NCBI GenBank assembly: GCA_036262035.1
Contig: DATAJS010000009.1
Location: 186,001 to 250,000, forward strand
Length of the DNA stretch: 64,000 bases
From: Burkholderiales bacterium
GTDB lineage: Bacteria; Pseudomonadota; Gammaproteobacteria; Burkholderiales; SG8-41
Reading direction: 5' to 3'
Position 1 is the stretch's first letter. Each line of letters begins with the position of its first letter. Below are positions 52,031-61,754 of this stretch, piece by piece. Position numbers and translations under genes: made by a program. The notes under the pieces are model-generated. The model made no database searches. It saw nothing but the letters and a program-made list of their open reading frames with translations, and was not told the DNA's origin.

Positions 52031-54229
52031 ATGGCTGCAGAGGCCCTGACCGACAACCGCGAGGATTTCGCCCCGAATGAAGGCGCGGGCGGCGAGCCTC
52101 TCGAGCTCGCGCTGTACTGGCGCGCGATCTTCCGCCGCAAGTGGTGGCTGCTCGGCACGGCGCTCGTGTGCGCCGTCCTTACCGCCGTTGCGGTCATGTT
52201 CCTCACGCCGATCTATCGCGCGACGGTGACCCTGATGATCGAGCAGAACAAGGCGAAGCTCGTCTCGATCGAGGAGGTCTACAGCGGCATCTCGCCGAAT
52301 CGCGAGCACTACCAGACGCAGGCCGAGATGCTGCGCTCCCCGGCGCTCGCCGCGCGCGTCATCGAGAAGCTCGGCCTCATGACGCACCCGGAATTCGACC
52401 CGCGTCAGCAGAAGCTTTCCGCCTGGACCTCGTGGCTGCCGGGCGGCGACGAGCCCGTGACGAAGGACGGGTGGAGCGAAGAGCGGGTGAAGGCCGTGGT
52501 GCTGAACGATTTCCTGCGCCGCATGACGATCGAGCCGATCCGCCTCACCCAGCTCGTCAAGGTCGGCTTCGACGCCGCCGACCCGGAGCTCGCCGCGCGC
52601 ATCGCCAACACGATCGCCGACGTGTACATCGACGCCGACATCGAGATACGCGCGCGGCTGCGCCAGCGCGCGACCGACTGGCTGGCAGAGCGGCTGTCCG
52701 ATCTGAAAGGCAATCTCGAAGGCTCCGAGCGCGCATTGCAGCAGTATCGCGAGCGCGAAGGGCTCCCCGACACCAAGGGCCTCGCGCAAAGCGGCGTGGT
52801 CAGGCAGCTCGAAGTGCTGAGCAGCGCGGTCAACGACGCGACCGAGCGGCGCGTCGAGGCCGAAGCGAACTATCGCCAGGCGAAGGAGGCGAAGGACCGG
52901 ACGTCACTGCCCATCGTCCTGCGCAACACCGCTGTGGAGCGCCTGAAGGAGCTCGAGGGGGGCGCCGAAAAGAGAGTCGCGGAGCTCTCCGAACGCTACG
53001 GCCCCGAGCATCCGCGTCTCATCCAGGCGAAGAACGAGCTCGCGCAGGCGAGGGAAAACACGAAGAAGGGCGTGGACAGCGCGATCGCGAGCTTCGCCAA
53101 GGAATACCAGGTCGCGCTCGCGAACGAGCGCTCCGCCGAGCGCGCGCTCGGCGCGGCCAAAGGGTCGGTGCAGCAGATCAACCGCAAAGAGTTCCAGCTC
53201 GACGCGCTCGAGCAGGACCTCACCGCCAACCGCCAGATCTACGAGAAGTTCATGAACCGCTACCGCGAGACCCGCGCGGCGAGCGACACGCAGAGCAGCC
53301 TCGTCGCACGCGTGATCGATCCGGCGGTGCGTCCCGGCGTCCCGTACAAGCCGCGCAAGCGTGAGATCGTCATGGCGGGCTTCGCTTCGGGCCTGCTGCT
53401 CGCGGCGATCGTCGCGCTGCTCCTCGAGCGCATGAACAGCACGATCAAGACGGCCGAGGAGGTCGAGCAGAAGCTCGGCCTGCCGACGCTCGCCGTCGTT
53501 CCGCTGCTCACCGGCGATGCCGCCGGCAATGCGGGCCGTTACTACCTGGAAAACCCGAGCTCGGTATTCTCCGAGGCGATACGCACCGCGCGCACGAGCA
53601 TCCTGCTCTCCGCGATCGACTCGGCGAACAAGGTGCTGCTCGTGACCTCGTCGGTGCCGAGCGAAGGCAAGACGTCCTTCGCGCTGAACCTCGCGCTCGC
53701 ACACGCCCAGGCGAAGAAGACGCTGCTCATCGAGGCCGACCTGCGCCGGCCGTCGGTGGTGAAGCAGCTCGCGCTCGATCCGTCCAAGCCGGGCCTGACG
53801 AGCCTGTTCGCGGGCGACGCGAACTTCACCGAATGCGTACAGCGCGTGGAAGGCTCGTCGCTCTACGTGCTGCCTTCCGGCCCTCCGCCCGACAATCCGC
53901 AGGAGCTGCTCTCGTCGCATCGATTCGCGCAGCTCATCGAGCGCGTCGCAGCGGCGTGCGAGGTGGTCATCATCGACTCGCCGCCGGTTCACCTGGTCAG
54001 CGATGCCGTCGTGCTCTCGACGCTCGCGACGGGCGTGCTGTTCGTCGTGAAGGCCGACGATACGCCGTATCCCGTCGCGCGCCGCTGCATCCGGTCGCTG
54101 TACGACGCGGGCGCGCCGATCATCGGCGTTGCGCTCAATCAGCTCGATTTCACGCAAGCCGACCGCTACTACGGGGCTTACACCGGCTATGCGAAAGAGT
54201 ATGGCGCCTATCAGGGAACGCCCGGCTGA
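52031..54229 (+). CDS. wzc: Wzc-like polysaccharide co-polymerase and tyrosine autokinase
   Basis: A 732-residue inner-membrane protein. The N-terminal Wzz domain lies between a first helix at about 36-58 (WWLLGTALVCAVLTAVAVMF) and a second at about 450-470. The long periplasmic coiled coil between them is typical of GumC/EpsF. The C-terminal kinase has Walker A SSVPSEGKTSFALN (around 540-552), Walker A' LIEADLRRPS, and Walker B VVIIDSPPV. The tail has a tyrosine cluster (DRYYGAYTGYAKEYGAY), the autophosphorylation site of BY-kinases. It regulates chain length and export. No separate phosphatase is encoded beside it. Confidence 0.95.
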   Translation: MAAEALTDNREDFAPNEGAGGEPLELALYWRAIFRRKWWLLGTALVCAVLTAVAVMFLTPIYRATVTLMIEQNKAKLVSIEEVYSGISPNREHYQTQAEMLRSPALAARVIEKLGLMTHPEFDPRQQKLSAWTSWLPGGDEPVTKDGWSEERVKAVVLNDFLRRMTIEPIRLTQLVKVGFDAADPELAARIANTIADVYIDADIEIRARLRQRATDWLAERLSDLKGNLEGSERALQQYREREGLPDTKGLAQSGVVRQLEVLSSAVNDATERRVEAEANYRQAKEAKDRTSLPIVLRNTAVERLKELEGGAEKRVAELSERYGPEHPRLIQAKNELAQARENTKKGVDSAIASFAKEYQVALANERSAERALGAAKGSVQQINRKEFQLDALEQDLTANRQIYEKFMNRYRETRAASDTQSSLVARVIDPAVRPGVPYKPRKREIVMAGFASGLLLAAIVALLLERMNSTIKTAEEVEQKLGLPTLAVVPLLTGDAAGNAGRYYLENPSSVFSEAIRTARTSILLSAIDSANKVLLVTSSVPSEGKTSFALNLALAHAQAKKTLLIEADLRRPSVVKQLALDPSKPGLTSLFAGDANFTECVQRVEGSSLYVLPSGPPPDNPQELLSSHRFAQLIERVAAACEVVIIDSPPVHLVSDAVVLSTLATGVLFVVKADDTPYPVARRCIRSLYDAGAPIIGVALNQLDFTQADRYYGAYTGYAKEYGAYQGTPG

Positions 54230-54442
54230 CGCGCCGCATCGAAGGTTTGTTAGACCGACAGGTGGCGGTCATTAGGATGACTTTATGCCTTAACCCGCAA
54301 CTAGGCTGCTAGGATAATCAGCCCTCGCTGGTCGCGAAAAAACCGCCGGGGAAACAACGTGGTCGGAAGTCCCTCGGCGTCGACCGGGCGCAGCGCCATA
54401 AAAAAAGATCATCCGGCAGCATCACGAAACAGGGGCTAGCTC
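54230..54442. other. Non-coding leader of the second EPS unit
   Basis: A 213-base gap, more AT-rich than its surroundings. It holds TAGGATAAT near 54310, of which GATAAT (54313-54318) could be a -10 element with a weak -35 CTTAAC 18 bases upstream, and AGGGG (54431-54435) as ribosome-binding site for TTG 54443. I see no riboswitch, no tRNA and no coding frame. The pairing GGTCG/CGACC is too weak to call. Confidence 0.35.
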
Positions 54443-55618
54443 TTGCTACGGTTGTTCCTTTTGTCGTTCGCTGTGTCGCTCGGCGTCGGTTACCTGACCC
54501 TCCGCTTCGAACACCTGCACGGCCATTTCACCGGCGATGTCGCGGTCGCCGGTTCACACAAAGTTCACAGGCGATCGGTTACCCGCATCGGCGGGCTGTC
54601 GGTGTTCGCGGGCTGGCTGGTCGCCCTGATCGCCTCCGGTTTTGCAGGCAGTCTCGACTTTGCGATCGTCGGCATGTGGCTCGCCTGCCTCGCGCCCGCA
54701 TTCGCGGGCGGTTTCGCCGAGGACCTGACCAAGCGCGTCAACCCCGCGATGAGGCTCGTCGCCTGCTTCTTCGCCGCGGGCCTCGCCTACACCTGGCTGG
54801 GCGCTTCGGTATCGCGGATCGACGTGCCCTGGATAGACCTTCTGCTGGCCATGCCGGTGGCGGCCTTCGTGTTCACGTGCTTCGCCGTCGGAGGGGTGGC
54901 GCATGCGATCAACATCATCGACGGCCTGAACGGCCTCGCCTCGGGCGTGTGCCTGATCGCGCTGCTCGCGCTCGGCTACGTCGCTTTCCAGGTCGGCGAC
55001 TCGGAGATCCTGCTCCTGTGCGGCATCGGCACCGGCGCGGTGATCGGCTTTCGCGTGTGGAACTATCCGAGCGGCCGCATCTTCTGCGGCGACGGCGGCG
55101 CGTATTTCCTGGGCGCGCTCGTCGCCATCCTGTCGGCGCTGCTCGTGCATCGGCATGCGCAGGTGTCGGCGTGGTTCCCGCTGCTGCTGGTGCTCTATCC
55201 GGTGTGGGAGACGCTGTTCTCCGCATATCGCCGCCGTATCCTGCGCGGCAGGCCGGCGTCTTCGGCAGACAAGCTGCACATGCACACGCTGTTCTACAAG
55301 CGCGTGAAGCAGCCGATGCAGGACGGCAAGGCGCGCTCGCGCCGCAACTCGGATGCGTCGGTATCGATGATACTATTCGCGTGCGGGAGCGCGGTGCCCG
55401 CGGTGCTGTGGTGGCAGGAGAGCACTTACCTCGTAGCGGCCGCCTTCGCGTACGTATTCGTCTACCTCGTCATCTACCGGCGGCTGGTGCGCTTCGGCGC
55501 CCGCTCGAAGTCGCGCGCCGGTCCGCTGGGCGCCGGCTACGTGCTGCGGCGCATGGCGACGATGCACCGTGCAGCAGCGTCGCGCCGAACCGTGCGCGAA
55601 GCGAACAAGCTGCGCTAG
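54443..55618 (+). CDS. Undecaprenyl-phosphate sugar-1-phosphate transferase (WecA/MraY family)
   Basis: A 391-residue polytopic enzyme with about ten membrane helices. HAINIIDGLNGLASG has the aspartates that bind magnesium and the pyrophosphate, GRIFCGDGGAYFLGALVA is the second acidic loop, and ADKLHMHTLFYKR is the histidine loop of WecA-type transferases. It would load the first sugar of the repeat unit onto undecaprenyl phosphate and so start EPS synthesis. TTG 54443 has AGGGG seven bases upstream. No second initiating transferase was found in the window. Confidence 0.92.
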   Translation: MLRLFLLSFAVSLGVGYLTLRFEHLHGHFTGDVAVAGSHKVHRRSVTRIGGLSVFAGWLVALIASGFAGSLDFAIVGMWLACLAPAFAGGFAEDLTKRVNPAMRLVACFFAAGLAYTWLGASVSRIDVPWIDLLLAMPVAAFVFTCFAVGGVAHAINIIDGLNGLASGVCLIALLALGYVAFQVGDSEILLLCGIGTGAVIGFRVWNYPSGRIFCGDGGAYFLGALVAILSALLVHRHAQVSAWFPLLLVLYPVWETLFSAYRRRILRGRPASSADKLHMHTLFYKRVKQPMQDGKARSRRNSDASVSMILFACGSAVPAVLWWQESTYLVAAAFAYVFVYLVIYRRLVRFGARSKSRAGPLGAGYVLRRMATMHRAAASRRTVREANKLR

Positions 55619-55718
55619 CATCTCTGACTCCTGACCAGCGACAGTTTCCGCGAGTTGCAGCGCCGCCGCTCGACCGTGCGTCGGGGCGGCAGCTCGCGCC
55701 AACCGGGAAATACGAACA

Positions 55719-56753
55719 TTGAAAGTCCTCGTCACCGGCGCGGCCGGCTTCATCGGCGCTCACGTTTCTGCCCGGCTTCTCGCCCGCGGCGACGAAGTGA
55801 TCGGCCTGGATAACGTCAACGATTATTACGATCCGCGCCTGAAGGAAGCGCGCCTCGCGCATTTCTGCCGTTCGGATGGGTTCACCGAAGTGCGGGCGGA
55901 CGTGGCGGACCGCGATGCGGTCGCCCAGGCGTTCGCGATGCACCGCCCCCAGCGCGTCGTGCACCTCGCCGCGCAGGCAGGGGTGCGCTACTCGATCACC
56001 CATCCGCAAGCCTACATCGACGCCAATCTCGTCGGCTTCGGCAACATCCTCGAAGGCTGCCGCCAGCTCGAGGTCGAGCACCTGGTGTACGCGTCGAGCA
56101 GCTCGGTCTACGGGGCGAACACCACGCTCCCGTTCTCGGTGCACCAGAACGTCGACCATCCGCTCAGCCTGTACGCCGCGACGAAGAAGGCGAACGAGCT
56201 GATGGCGCACACCTACAGCGGCCTGTTCGGGCTGCCGACCACGGGTCTGCGCTTCTTCACCGTGTACGGACCGTGGGGCCGCCCCGATATGGCGCTATTC
56301 CTCTTTACGCGGAACATCCTCGCCGACCGTCCGATCGACGTCTTCAACCACGGCAAGCACACCCGGGGCTTCACCTATATCGACGACATCGTCGAAGGCG
56401 TGATACGCACGCTCGACAGCACCGCCGCGCCGGACCCGGAATGGAGCGGCGCGCAGCCCGATCCCGCGACGAGCAGGGCGCCTTACCGCGTCTACAACAT
56501 CGGCAGCGACAGCGCGACGCACCTCATGCGGTATATCGAGCTCATCGAGCAGAACCTCGGCAGGAAAGCGCGCCTGAACCTGCTGCCGCTGCAGCCGGGC
56601 GACGTGCCCGACACGTGCGCCGACGTCGCCGACCTCGCACGCGACGTCGGCTACAGCCCGTCGACGCCGGTCGAGGTCGGCGTGAAGAGATTCGTCGAGT
56701 GGTACCTCGGGTACTACGGCCATGCCGCGGAGGCCCAGGCGCGATCGCTTTGA
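55719..56753 (+). CDS. UDP-glucuronate 4-epimerase-type SDR enzyme
   Basis: A 344-residue SDR epimerase. The NAD loop is [10 protein letters not shown], the active site YASSSSVYG and [11 protein letters not shown] (Y-x3-K). [19 protein letters not shown] and [20 protein letters not shown] are signatures of UDP-glucuronate 4-epimerases, the latter binding the uronate carboxyl. It would convert UDP-glucuronate to UDP-galacturonate. It shares substrate with the UDP-xylose synthase at 23,392. TTG 55719 is taken as the start; no upstream alternative keeps the fold. Confidence 0.93.
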   Translation: MKVLVTGAAGFIGAHVSARLLARGDEVIGLDNVNDYYDPRLKEARLAHFCRSDGFTEVRADVADRDAVAQAFAMHRPQRVVHLAAQAGVRYSITHPQAYIDANLVGFGNILEGCRQLEVEHLVYASSSSVYGANTTLPFSVHQNVDHPLSLYAATKKANELMAHTYSGLFGLPTTGLRFFTVYGPWGRPDMALFLFTRNILADRPIDVFNHGKHTRGFTYIDDIVEGVIRTLDSTAAPDPEWSGAQPDPATSRAPYRVYNIGSDSATHLMRYIELIEQNLGRKARLNLLPLQPGDVPDTCADVADLARDVGYSPSTPVEVGVKRFVEWYLGYYGHAAEAQARSL

Positions 56754-56772
56754 CGCGCGCGCGGCACGCACC

Positions 56773-58167
56773 ATGATCTTCGCCAGAGCGCTGAACGTCT
56801 GGAAGGGCTTCACCAGCGGAAGCATCAATCGGCGCATCTTCCACGCGATGGCGGTGATCGCCGTCGCCACGGTGGGCGTGAAAGCCGCCGCGATGATCAA
56901 GGACATGATCGTCGCAGGCAAATTCGGCCTCGGCGACGACCTCGACGCGTTCCTGATCGCGCTCGTCGTGCCGACGTTCGCGACCGCCGTGCTGGCTCAG
57001 GCGTTCATCGGCGCTTTCATGCCCGCTTTCATCCGCGTGCGCGAACAGGAAGGCGAAGCGCGCGCGCGACGCATCTTCGCGCACGTGATGCTCCTCGATC
57101 TGCTGATCCTGCTCGCGGCCGCCGCGCTCCTCGCCGTGTTCGGCTTGCCGATCCTCCGGGTGCTCGCGCCCGAATTCAGCGCGTCCAAGCTCGAGCTCAC
57201 GCACGAGCTGTACATGATCCTCCTGCCGATGGTGGTTCTCACCGGGCAATGCGGCCTGTGGGGAGCCGTGCTCAATGCCGGCGAGAAGTTCGCGCTCGTC
57301 GCCCTCGCGCCTATCGCTACGCCGCTGCTCATCGTGGCGCTCCTCATCGCGGTCGGCGCGGATATCACCGCGGTGGCATGGGGTACGGTGCTCGGCGCGG
57401 CGGTGGAGCTCGTCGTCATCGGCGTCACGCTCGCGCGCCGCGGGCTTTTTCCGCTGCCGCGATGGCACCGCGACCGCAGCGCCACGGCGGAAGTCCTGAG
57501 GCACTACGTACCGCTGATGGCGAGCACCGTCATCATGAGCGGCGCGGGGGTCGTCGACCAGGCGATGGCCTCGTGGCTGGGCTCGGGAGCCGTCGCGGCG
57601 CTGAGCTTCGGTAACAAGATACCGTCGTTCCTCACCGCGATCGGCGTCAGCGCCATCGGCACGGCCGTGCTGCCTCACTTCTCGCGACTGATCGCGGTGG
57701 GCGACCACGCGTCGCTGCGGCACGTGCTGCGCACGTACGCCTTCGCGATCCTGGCGCTCAGCGTCCCCGTCACCGCGGCGCTGATCGTCGGTTCGGAATG
57801 GATCATCGCGATCCTGTTCCAGCGCGGTGCGTTCACGCGCGACGACACGTCGCTGGTGGCGTTCATCCAGCAGATGTATTTCCTCCAGGTGCCTTTCTTC
57901 ATGCTCGGCATGCTCGGGGTGAGGCTGCTACTGGCGACGTCGAGGACGTACCTGATCACCGCGATGTCGGTGGTCAACCTGGCCGTGAACGTGGTCGGAA
58001 ACCTGGTGTTCATGCGCTGGCTCGGCGTGAGCGGTATCGCGCTCTCGTCCGCCGTCGTGTACATGGTCTCCATGACGATGATCTGGATCCTGGTGCGGCG
58101 CTACCTCGCCGAATCCGATGCCCAGGGCGGGCCAGGCGAGGAGAAAGCGGAGCCCGCCGCACCGTGA
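56773..58167 (+). CDS. MurJ/MviN-family lipid flippase
   Basis: A 464-residue integral membrane protein with 12-14 helices. VGVKAAAMIKDMIVAGKFG, followed by the DDLDAFLIALVVPTFA block, is the MurJ helix-1/2 region with the conserved DxxxxAF. RGAFTRDDTSLVAFIQQMYF is the loop of the MurJ central cavity. Housekeeping MurJ in Gram-negatives has two extra C-terminal helices; here the length and genetic context fit an EPS-linked paralogue. ATG 56773 starts right at the first helix; ATG 56722 would add a basic leader and overlap the epimerase. Its substrate would be a lipid-linked EPS intermediate. Confidence 0.85.
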   Translation: MIFARALNVWKGFTSGSINRRIFHAMAVIAVATVGVKAAAMIKDMIVAGKFGLGDDLDAFLIALVVPTFATAVLAQAFIGAFMPAFIRVREQEGEARARRIFAHVMLLDLLILLAAAALLAVFGLPILRVLAPEFSASKLELTHELYMILLPMVVLTGQCGLWGAVLNAGEKFALVALAPIATPLLIVALLIAVGADITAVAWGTVLGAAVELVVIGVTLARRGLFPLPRWHRDRSATAEVLRHYVPLMASTVIMSGAGVVDQAMASWLGSGAVAALSFGNKIPSFLTAIGVSAIGTAVLPHFSRLIAVGDHASLRHVLRTYAFAILALSVPVTAALIVGSEWIIAILFQRGAFTRDDTSLVAFIQQMYFLQVPFFMLGMLGVRLLLATSRTYLITAMSVVNLAVNVVGNLVFMRWLGVSGIALSSAVVYMVSMTMIWILVRRYLAESDAQGGPGEEKAEPAAP

Positions 58168-59270
58168 TGAACATCGCCCTCGTCATCGCGTCGCTCGGCA
58201 CCGGGGGCGCCGAGCGCGTGATGTCGGAGCTCGCCAACCACTTCGCGGAGCGCGGCGACCGCGTCACGTTGATCACCCTCGACACGATCGACCTCGACGC
58301 GTATCCGCTCGCGCCGAACATCGAGCGCGTGGCGCTCGGTCTCGTCCGGGAGTCGACCGACCTCGGGCGCGCGCTGGCGATGAACTGGCAGAGGCTGCGC
58401 GCGGTGAGGCGCGCCGTGCGTCACACCGGCGCCCGCACGGTCCTGAGCTTCGAAGAGCGCACGAACGTGCTCGTCGTGGTGGCGACGCTCGGGCTGTCGG
58501 TGCGTCGCGTCGTCTCCGAGCGCACGGATCCCACGCATCACGAGATCGGCGTGGTGTGGGCGGTGCTGAGGCGATTGACCTATCCGCTCGCCGACGCGGT
58601 CGTCGTACAGACCGCGCGCCTCCTGCCCTGGGCGCGTCGAGCCGCGCTGCGGCGGCGTGCCGCGCACGCGATCCCGAACCCGCTGCGCACGCTCAAGGGC
58701 TGCGCACGCGCCGGCGGGGCGCGTGAGCCGGTGATCGCCGCGCTCGGCCGGCTGTGGCTGGAGAAAGGGCACGACGTGCTGATCAGGGCATTCGCGGCGG
58801 TCGCCCCCGACTATCCGGAATGGCGCCTGACGATCGTCGGCGAGGGCCCCGAGCGCGAGGCGCTGACCGCCCTCGCGGCCTCGCTCGGCGTCGCCGACCG
58901 CGTCGCCCTGCCGGGCTGGATGGACGTTCCCGAAGAAGTGCTTGCGTGCGCGGGTGTGTTCGTGATGTCGTCGCGCTACGAAGGTTTCCCGAACGCGCTG
59001 CTGGAAGCGATGGGCGCCGGGCTGCCGGTGATCAGCACGGCGTGCGGAGGCACCGAGGAAATGATCGAGGAGGGCCGGAATGGTTACGTCGTGCCGATCG
59101 ACGACGTGACCGCGCTCGCTGCGGCGCTGCGTCGCCTGCTCGGCGACCCCGCGCTGCGCGAGCGGCTCGCGGCCGACGCCCGCACGGCGGCGCAGCGATA
59201 TTCGCCGCACCGCGTCGTGCCGATGTGGGATGCAGTCCTGAGGGAACCATGCGCGACCAAGCGCGCGTAA
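58167..59270 (+). CDS. Glycosyltransferase family 4
   Basis: A 367-residue GT-B enzyme. IASLGTGGAERVMSELANHF is the glycine-rich acceptor-side start, VSERTDPTHHEIG a mid loop, and VIAALGRLWLEKGHDVLIRA opens the donor domain. MSSRYEGFPNALLEAMGAGL carries the E-x7-E. This resembles PglH/WbnK-type GalNAc- or fucosyl-transferases in general plan. It shares one base with the flippase stop and overlaps the next gene by 22 bases. Confidence 0.92.
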   Translation: MNIALVIASLGTGGAERVMSELANHFAERGDRVTLITLDTIDLDAYPLAPNIERVALGLVRESTDLGRALAMNWQRLRAVRRAVRHTGARTVLSFEERTNVLVVVATLGLSVRRVVSERTDPTHHEIGVVWAVLRRLTYPLADAVVVQTARLLPWARRAALRRRAAHAIPNPLRTLKGCARAGGAREPVIAALGRLWLEKGHDVLIRAFAAVAPDYPEWRLTIVGEGPEREALTALAASLGVADRVALPGWMDVPEEVLACAGVFVMSSRYEGFPNALLEAMGAGLPVISTACGGTEEMIEEGRNGYVVPIDDVTALAAALRRLLGDPALRERLAADARTAAQRYSPHRVVPMWDAVLREPCATKRA

Positions 59271-60460
59271 CGCCGTTTTCGGCGTCGGCGGGCGCGCCGA
59301 AGATCGTATTTCTTACCCGCCGGTTGGATGTCGGCGGGGCGCAGCGTCAGCTCGTCGAGCTCGCGCTCGGCCTGCACGCCGCGGGCTGGCGTGTCGTCGT
59401 GGCGACCTTCTATGGCGGCGGAGCGCTCGCGGCGCAGCTCGCCGCCGCGGGCGTGACCACGGTGAGCCTCGGCAAGAGCGGCCGCTGGGACGTCTTCGCC
59501 TTCGCGGCGCGCCTGCTGGGCCTGCTGCGTCGCGAGCGCCCGGACATCGTCCACGGCTACCTCGACACCTCGAACGTGCTGTTGGCGCTGCTGCGGCCGT
59601 TCCTCGGCGGCTCACGCGTCGTGTGGGGGATCCGCGCGTCCAACATGGACCTGACGCACTACGATCGCCTCGCGGCTGTCGAGTCCCGATTCGCGCGCGC
59701 GCTCTCGCGCTACGCCGATCTGCTCATCTGCAACTCCGAGGCGGGCCGCTCCTACCACGTCGCCAGGGGCTACCCCGCGGAACGGATGGTCGTCATCCCC
59801 AACGGCGTCGACGTGCAGCGCTTCGCGCCCGATGAAGACGCGCGGCGGGCGCTGCGCGCCGAGTGGGGCCTCGCGCCCGACGACGTGCTGCTCGGCCTCG
59901 TGGCGCGTCTCGACCCGATGAAAGACCATCGCAGCTTTCTCGCGGCCGCCGCACGCGTGGCGACGACGCATCCCCGTGCGCGTTTCGTCTGTGTGGGGGA
60001 CGGGCCCGCGGGGTATCGCGACGCGCTGCAGCGCGAGGCTTCGACCCTGGGGCTCGGGGGGCGCCTGACGTGGGCCGGCGCGCGCGGCGACATGCCTGCG
60101 GTCTACAACGCGCTCGATATCGCGGTATCGTCGTCGTCCTACGGCGAAGGGTTCTCCAACTCGATCGTCGAGGCGATGGCGACGGGCGTGCCCTGCGTCG
60201 TGACAGACGTCGGAGATTCGGCGACGATCGTCGGTGCGCTGGGTTGGGTCGCACCGCCGGGGAACAGCGCAGCGCTCGCGGATGCGATGACCCGGGCGAT
60301 CGGCGCGCTCCCGCGCGACGGCAAGGCGAACCGGGAGCACGTCAGCCGCGCCTACAGCTCGGCTGCCTTGCTGGAGCGCACGATCGGAGCGCTCGCTCCG
60401 CTGCTCGGCGGGCGGGTCCCGCTGGTGCGCGCATCGATGGGAGGCAACAATGAATTCTGA
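59249..60460 (+). CDS. Glycosyltransferase family 4
   Basis: A 403-residue GT-B protein. TRRLDVGGAQRQLVELALGL is the GG-A-x-R acceptor motif, VIPNGVDVQRFAPDEDARRA the hinge, LLGLVARLDPMKDHRSFLAA the start of the donor domain, and SSSYGEGFSNSIVEAMATGV the donor loop. It overlaps the previous gene by 22 bases and the next by 11, so transcription and translation are linked. It closely resembles the transferase at 61,754 in its MKDH and SSS-GEGF blocks, suggesting an old duplication. Confidence 0.92.
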   Translation: MRDQARVTPFSASAGAPKIVFLTRRLDVGGAQRQLVELALGLHAAGWRVVVATFYGGGALAAQLAAAGVTTVSLGKSGRWDVFAFAARLLGLLRRERPDIVHGYLDTSNVLLALLRPFLGGSRVVWGIRASNMDLTHYDRLAAVESRFARALSRYADLLICNSEAGRSYHVARGYPAERMVVIPNGVDVQRFAPDEDARRALRAEWGLAPDDVLLGLVARLDPMKDHRSFLAAAARVATTHPRARFVCVGDGPAGYRDALQREASTLGLGGRLTWAGARGDMPAVYNALDIAVSSSSYGEGFSNSIVEAMATGVPCVVTDVGDSATIVGALGWVAPPGNSAALADAMTRAIGALPRDGKANREHVSRAYSSAALLERTIGALAPLLGGRVPLVRASMGGNNEF

Positions 60461-61754
60461 TGCGGACGCGCCGCGGCTGACCGGGCTCATCACCTATGCC
60501 ACGATCGCGACGGCGATCGTGGCGCTGCTGCTGCTCACCAACTGGCCGACCTATCAGTACGAGGTGCGCGGCGGGCCGATCCCGCTGTATTTCTACGCGC
60601 TGCCCGCGGTGCTCATCATCCCCATGCTGTTCGCCGATCCCGGCAGCGCGGTGCGCTTCCTGCGCGATCCGCTGTTCTGGTGGTTCGTGGTGTTCGTGGT
60701 GATAGGCCTGTTCTCGCTCCTGCTCGCGCAGGATTTCATGGAGAACGCCGCCCGTCAGTGGCGCCTGCGGTTGCTCGCCCTCATGTTCTTCTACACGATC
60801 ACCATACTCGCGAGCGGCTCGCAGCGGCGGTTGATCGGCTGGGTGATGGTGGGCTGCGTGCTGCTCGCGTGCGCGCTCTGCTGGTTCGACGTGCTGCGCC
60901 CCGGCCGCATCGTGCCGCAGGGCATCGAGGGCTCCTCCGAGCGCGGCGCCGGGCTGTTCATCAATCCCAACATCGCGGGCTCGTTCATCGTGATGGGAAC
61001 GATCGCCGCATTGCCGATGATTCCGTCGCGTCTGCGCGGGCTGCTGCTGGTTGCCGCGGTGTTCGGGGTCGCCGGCACATTCTCGCGCGGGGCCTTCGTC
61101 ATGGTCACCATTGCGATGGCCGGCATGATCTGGCTCAAGCTCGTGAAGAGAGCCCAGGGGATGGTGCTCGTGCTGGCGCTGCCGGTGCTGGTCGGCGGCG
61201 TGAGCCTCGCCTACGACTACGCGATCGATACCTCGGAGAACCGCCACGTCAAGGGCGTGGTGGAGCGCCTGAACTGGTTTCGCGACACTGCTGAGGAGGA
61301 CTCCGCGGTCGAGGGACGCAAATGGGGTGCGAAGCGTGCGTGGGAGGCCTTCCTCGATTCGCCGGCGATCGGCAACGGTATCGGCGCCACCTCCCTCGCG
61401 GTCGACCTGGACGGGCCCCACAACATGTACCTGATGCTGATGGCCGAGCACGGCATCTTCGGGTTTCTGCTGTACATCTCGTTGTGTGCGCTGCTCGTGC
61501 GCCAGGGTAGAAGCGTGGCGCGATGGGCGCGCAGCGTACGCGACAGGGACATCGGGAACTCCATGGCGCTTTTCGGCATGGCTCTCGCCGTCTACGGCTT
61601 CTTCAGCCACAACGTGCTCGAAGACCCGTTCACCGTCTTCCTGATGGCCTTCCTCACGGCGGCGGCGTTCGGTGCGCGCCGGGTTGCAACGGCCGACGCG
61701 CGGCGCTACGTGCGTCCGAGGACGGTCGCGCGGGATGCCGCCACCCCGGTTTGA
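60450..61754 (+). CDS. O-antigen ligase/polymerase-like membrane protein (WaaL/Wzy_C type)
   Basis: A 434-residue membrane protein with 10-12 helices. The periplasmic region DSPAIGNGIGATSLAVDLDG followed by PHNMYLMLMAEHGIFG is the Wzy_C signature, in which PHN and E-x-G surround the active histidine. This family includes O-antigen ligases and EPS polymerases. With a different Wzy-type protein at 35,888 it is either a second polymerase or a ligase that joins glycan to a lipid or protein. The ATG lies within the preceding transferase gene. Confidence 0.9.
   Translation: MNSDADAPRLTGLITYATIATAIVALLLLTNWPTYQYEVRGGPIPLYFYALPAVLIIPMLFADPGSAVRFLRDPLFWWFVVFVVIGLFSLLLAQDFMENAARQWRLRLLALMFFYTITILASGSQRRLIGWVMVGCVLLACALCWFDVLRPGRIVPQGIEGSSERGAGLFINPNIAGSFIVMGTIAALPMIPSRLRGLLLVAAVFGVAGTFSRGAFVMVTIAMAGMIWLKLVKRAQGMVLVLALPVLVGGVSLAYDYAIDTSENRHVKGVVERLNWFRDTAEEDSAVEGRKWGAKRAWEAFLDSPAIGNGIGATSLAVDLDGPHNMYLMLMAEHGIFGFLLYISLCALLVRQGRSVARWARSVRDRDIGNSMALFGMALAVYGFFSHNVLEDPFTVFLMAFLTAAAFGARRVATADARRYVRPRTVARDAATPV

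Noticed and set aside
54230-54442. Possible cyclic-di-GMP riboswitch before the initiating transferase gene
   Set aside because: None of the conserved GEMM core words is present, and the predicted pairings are weak.
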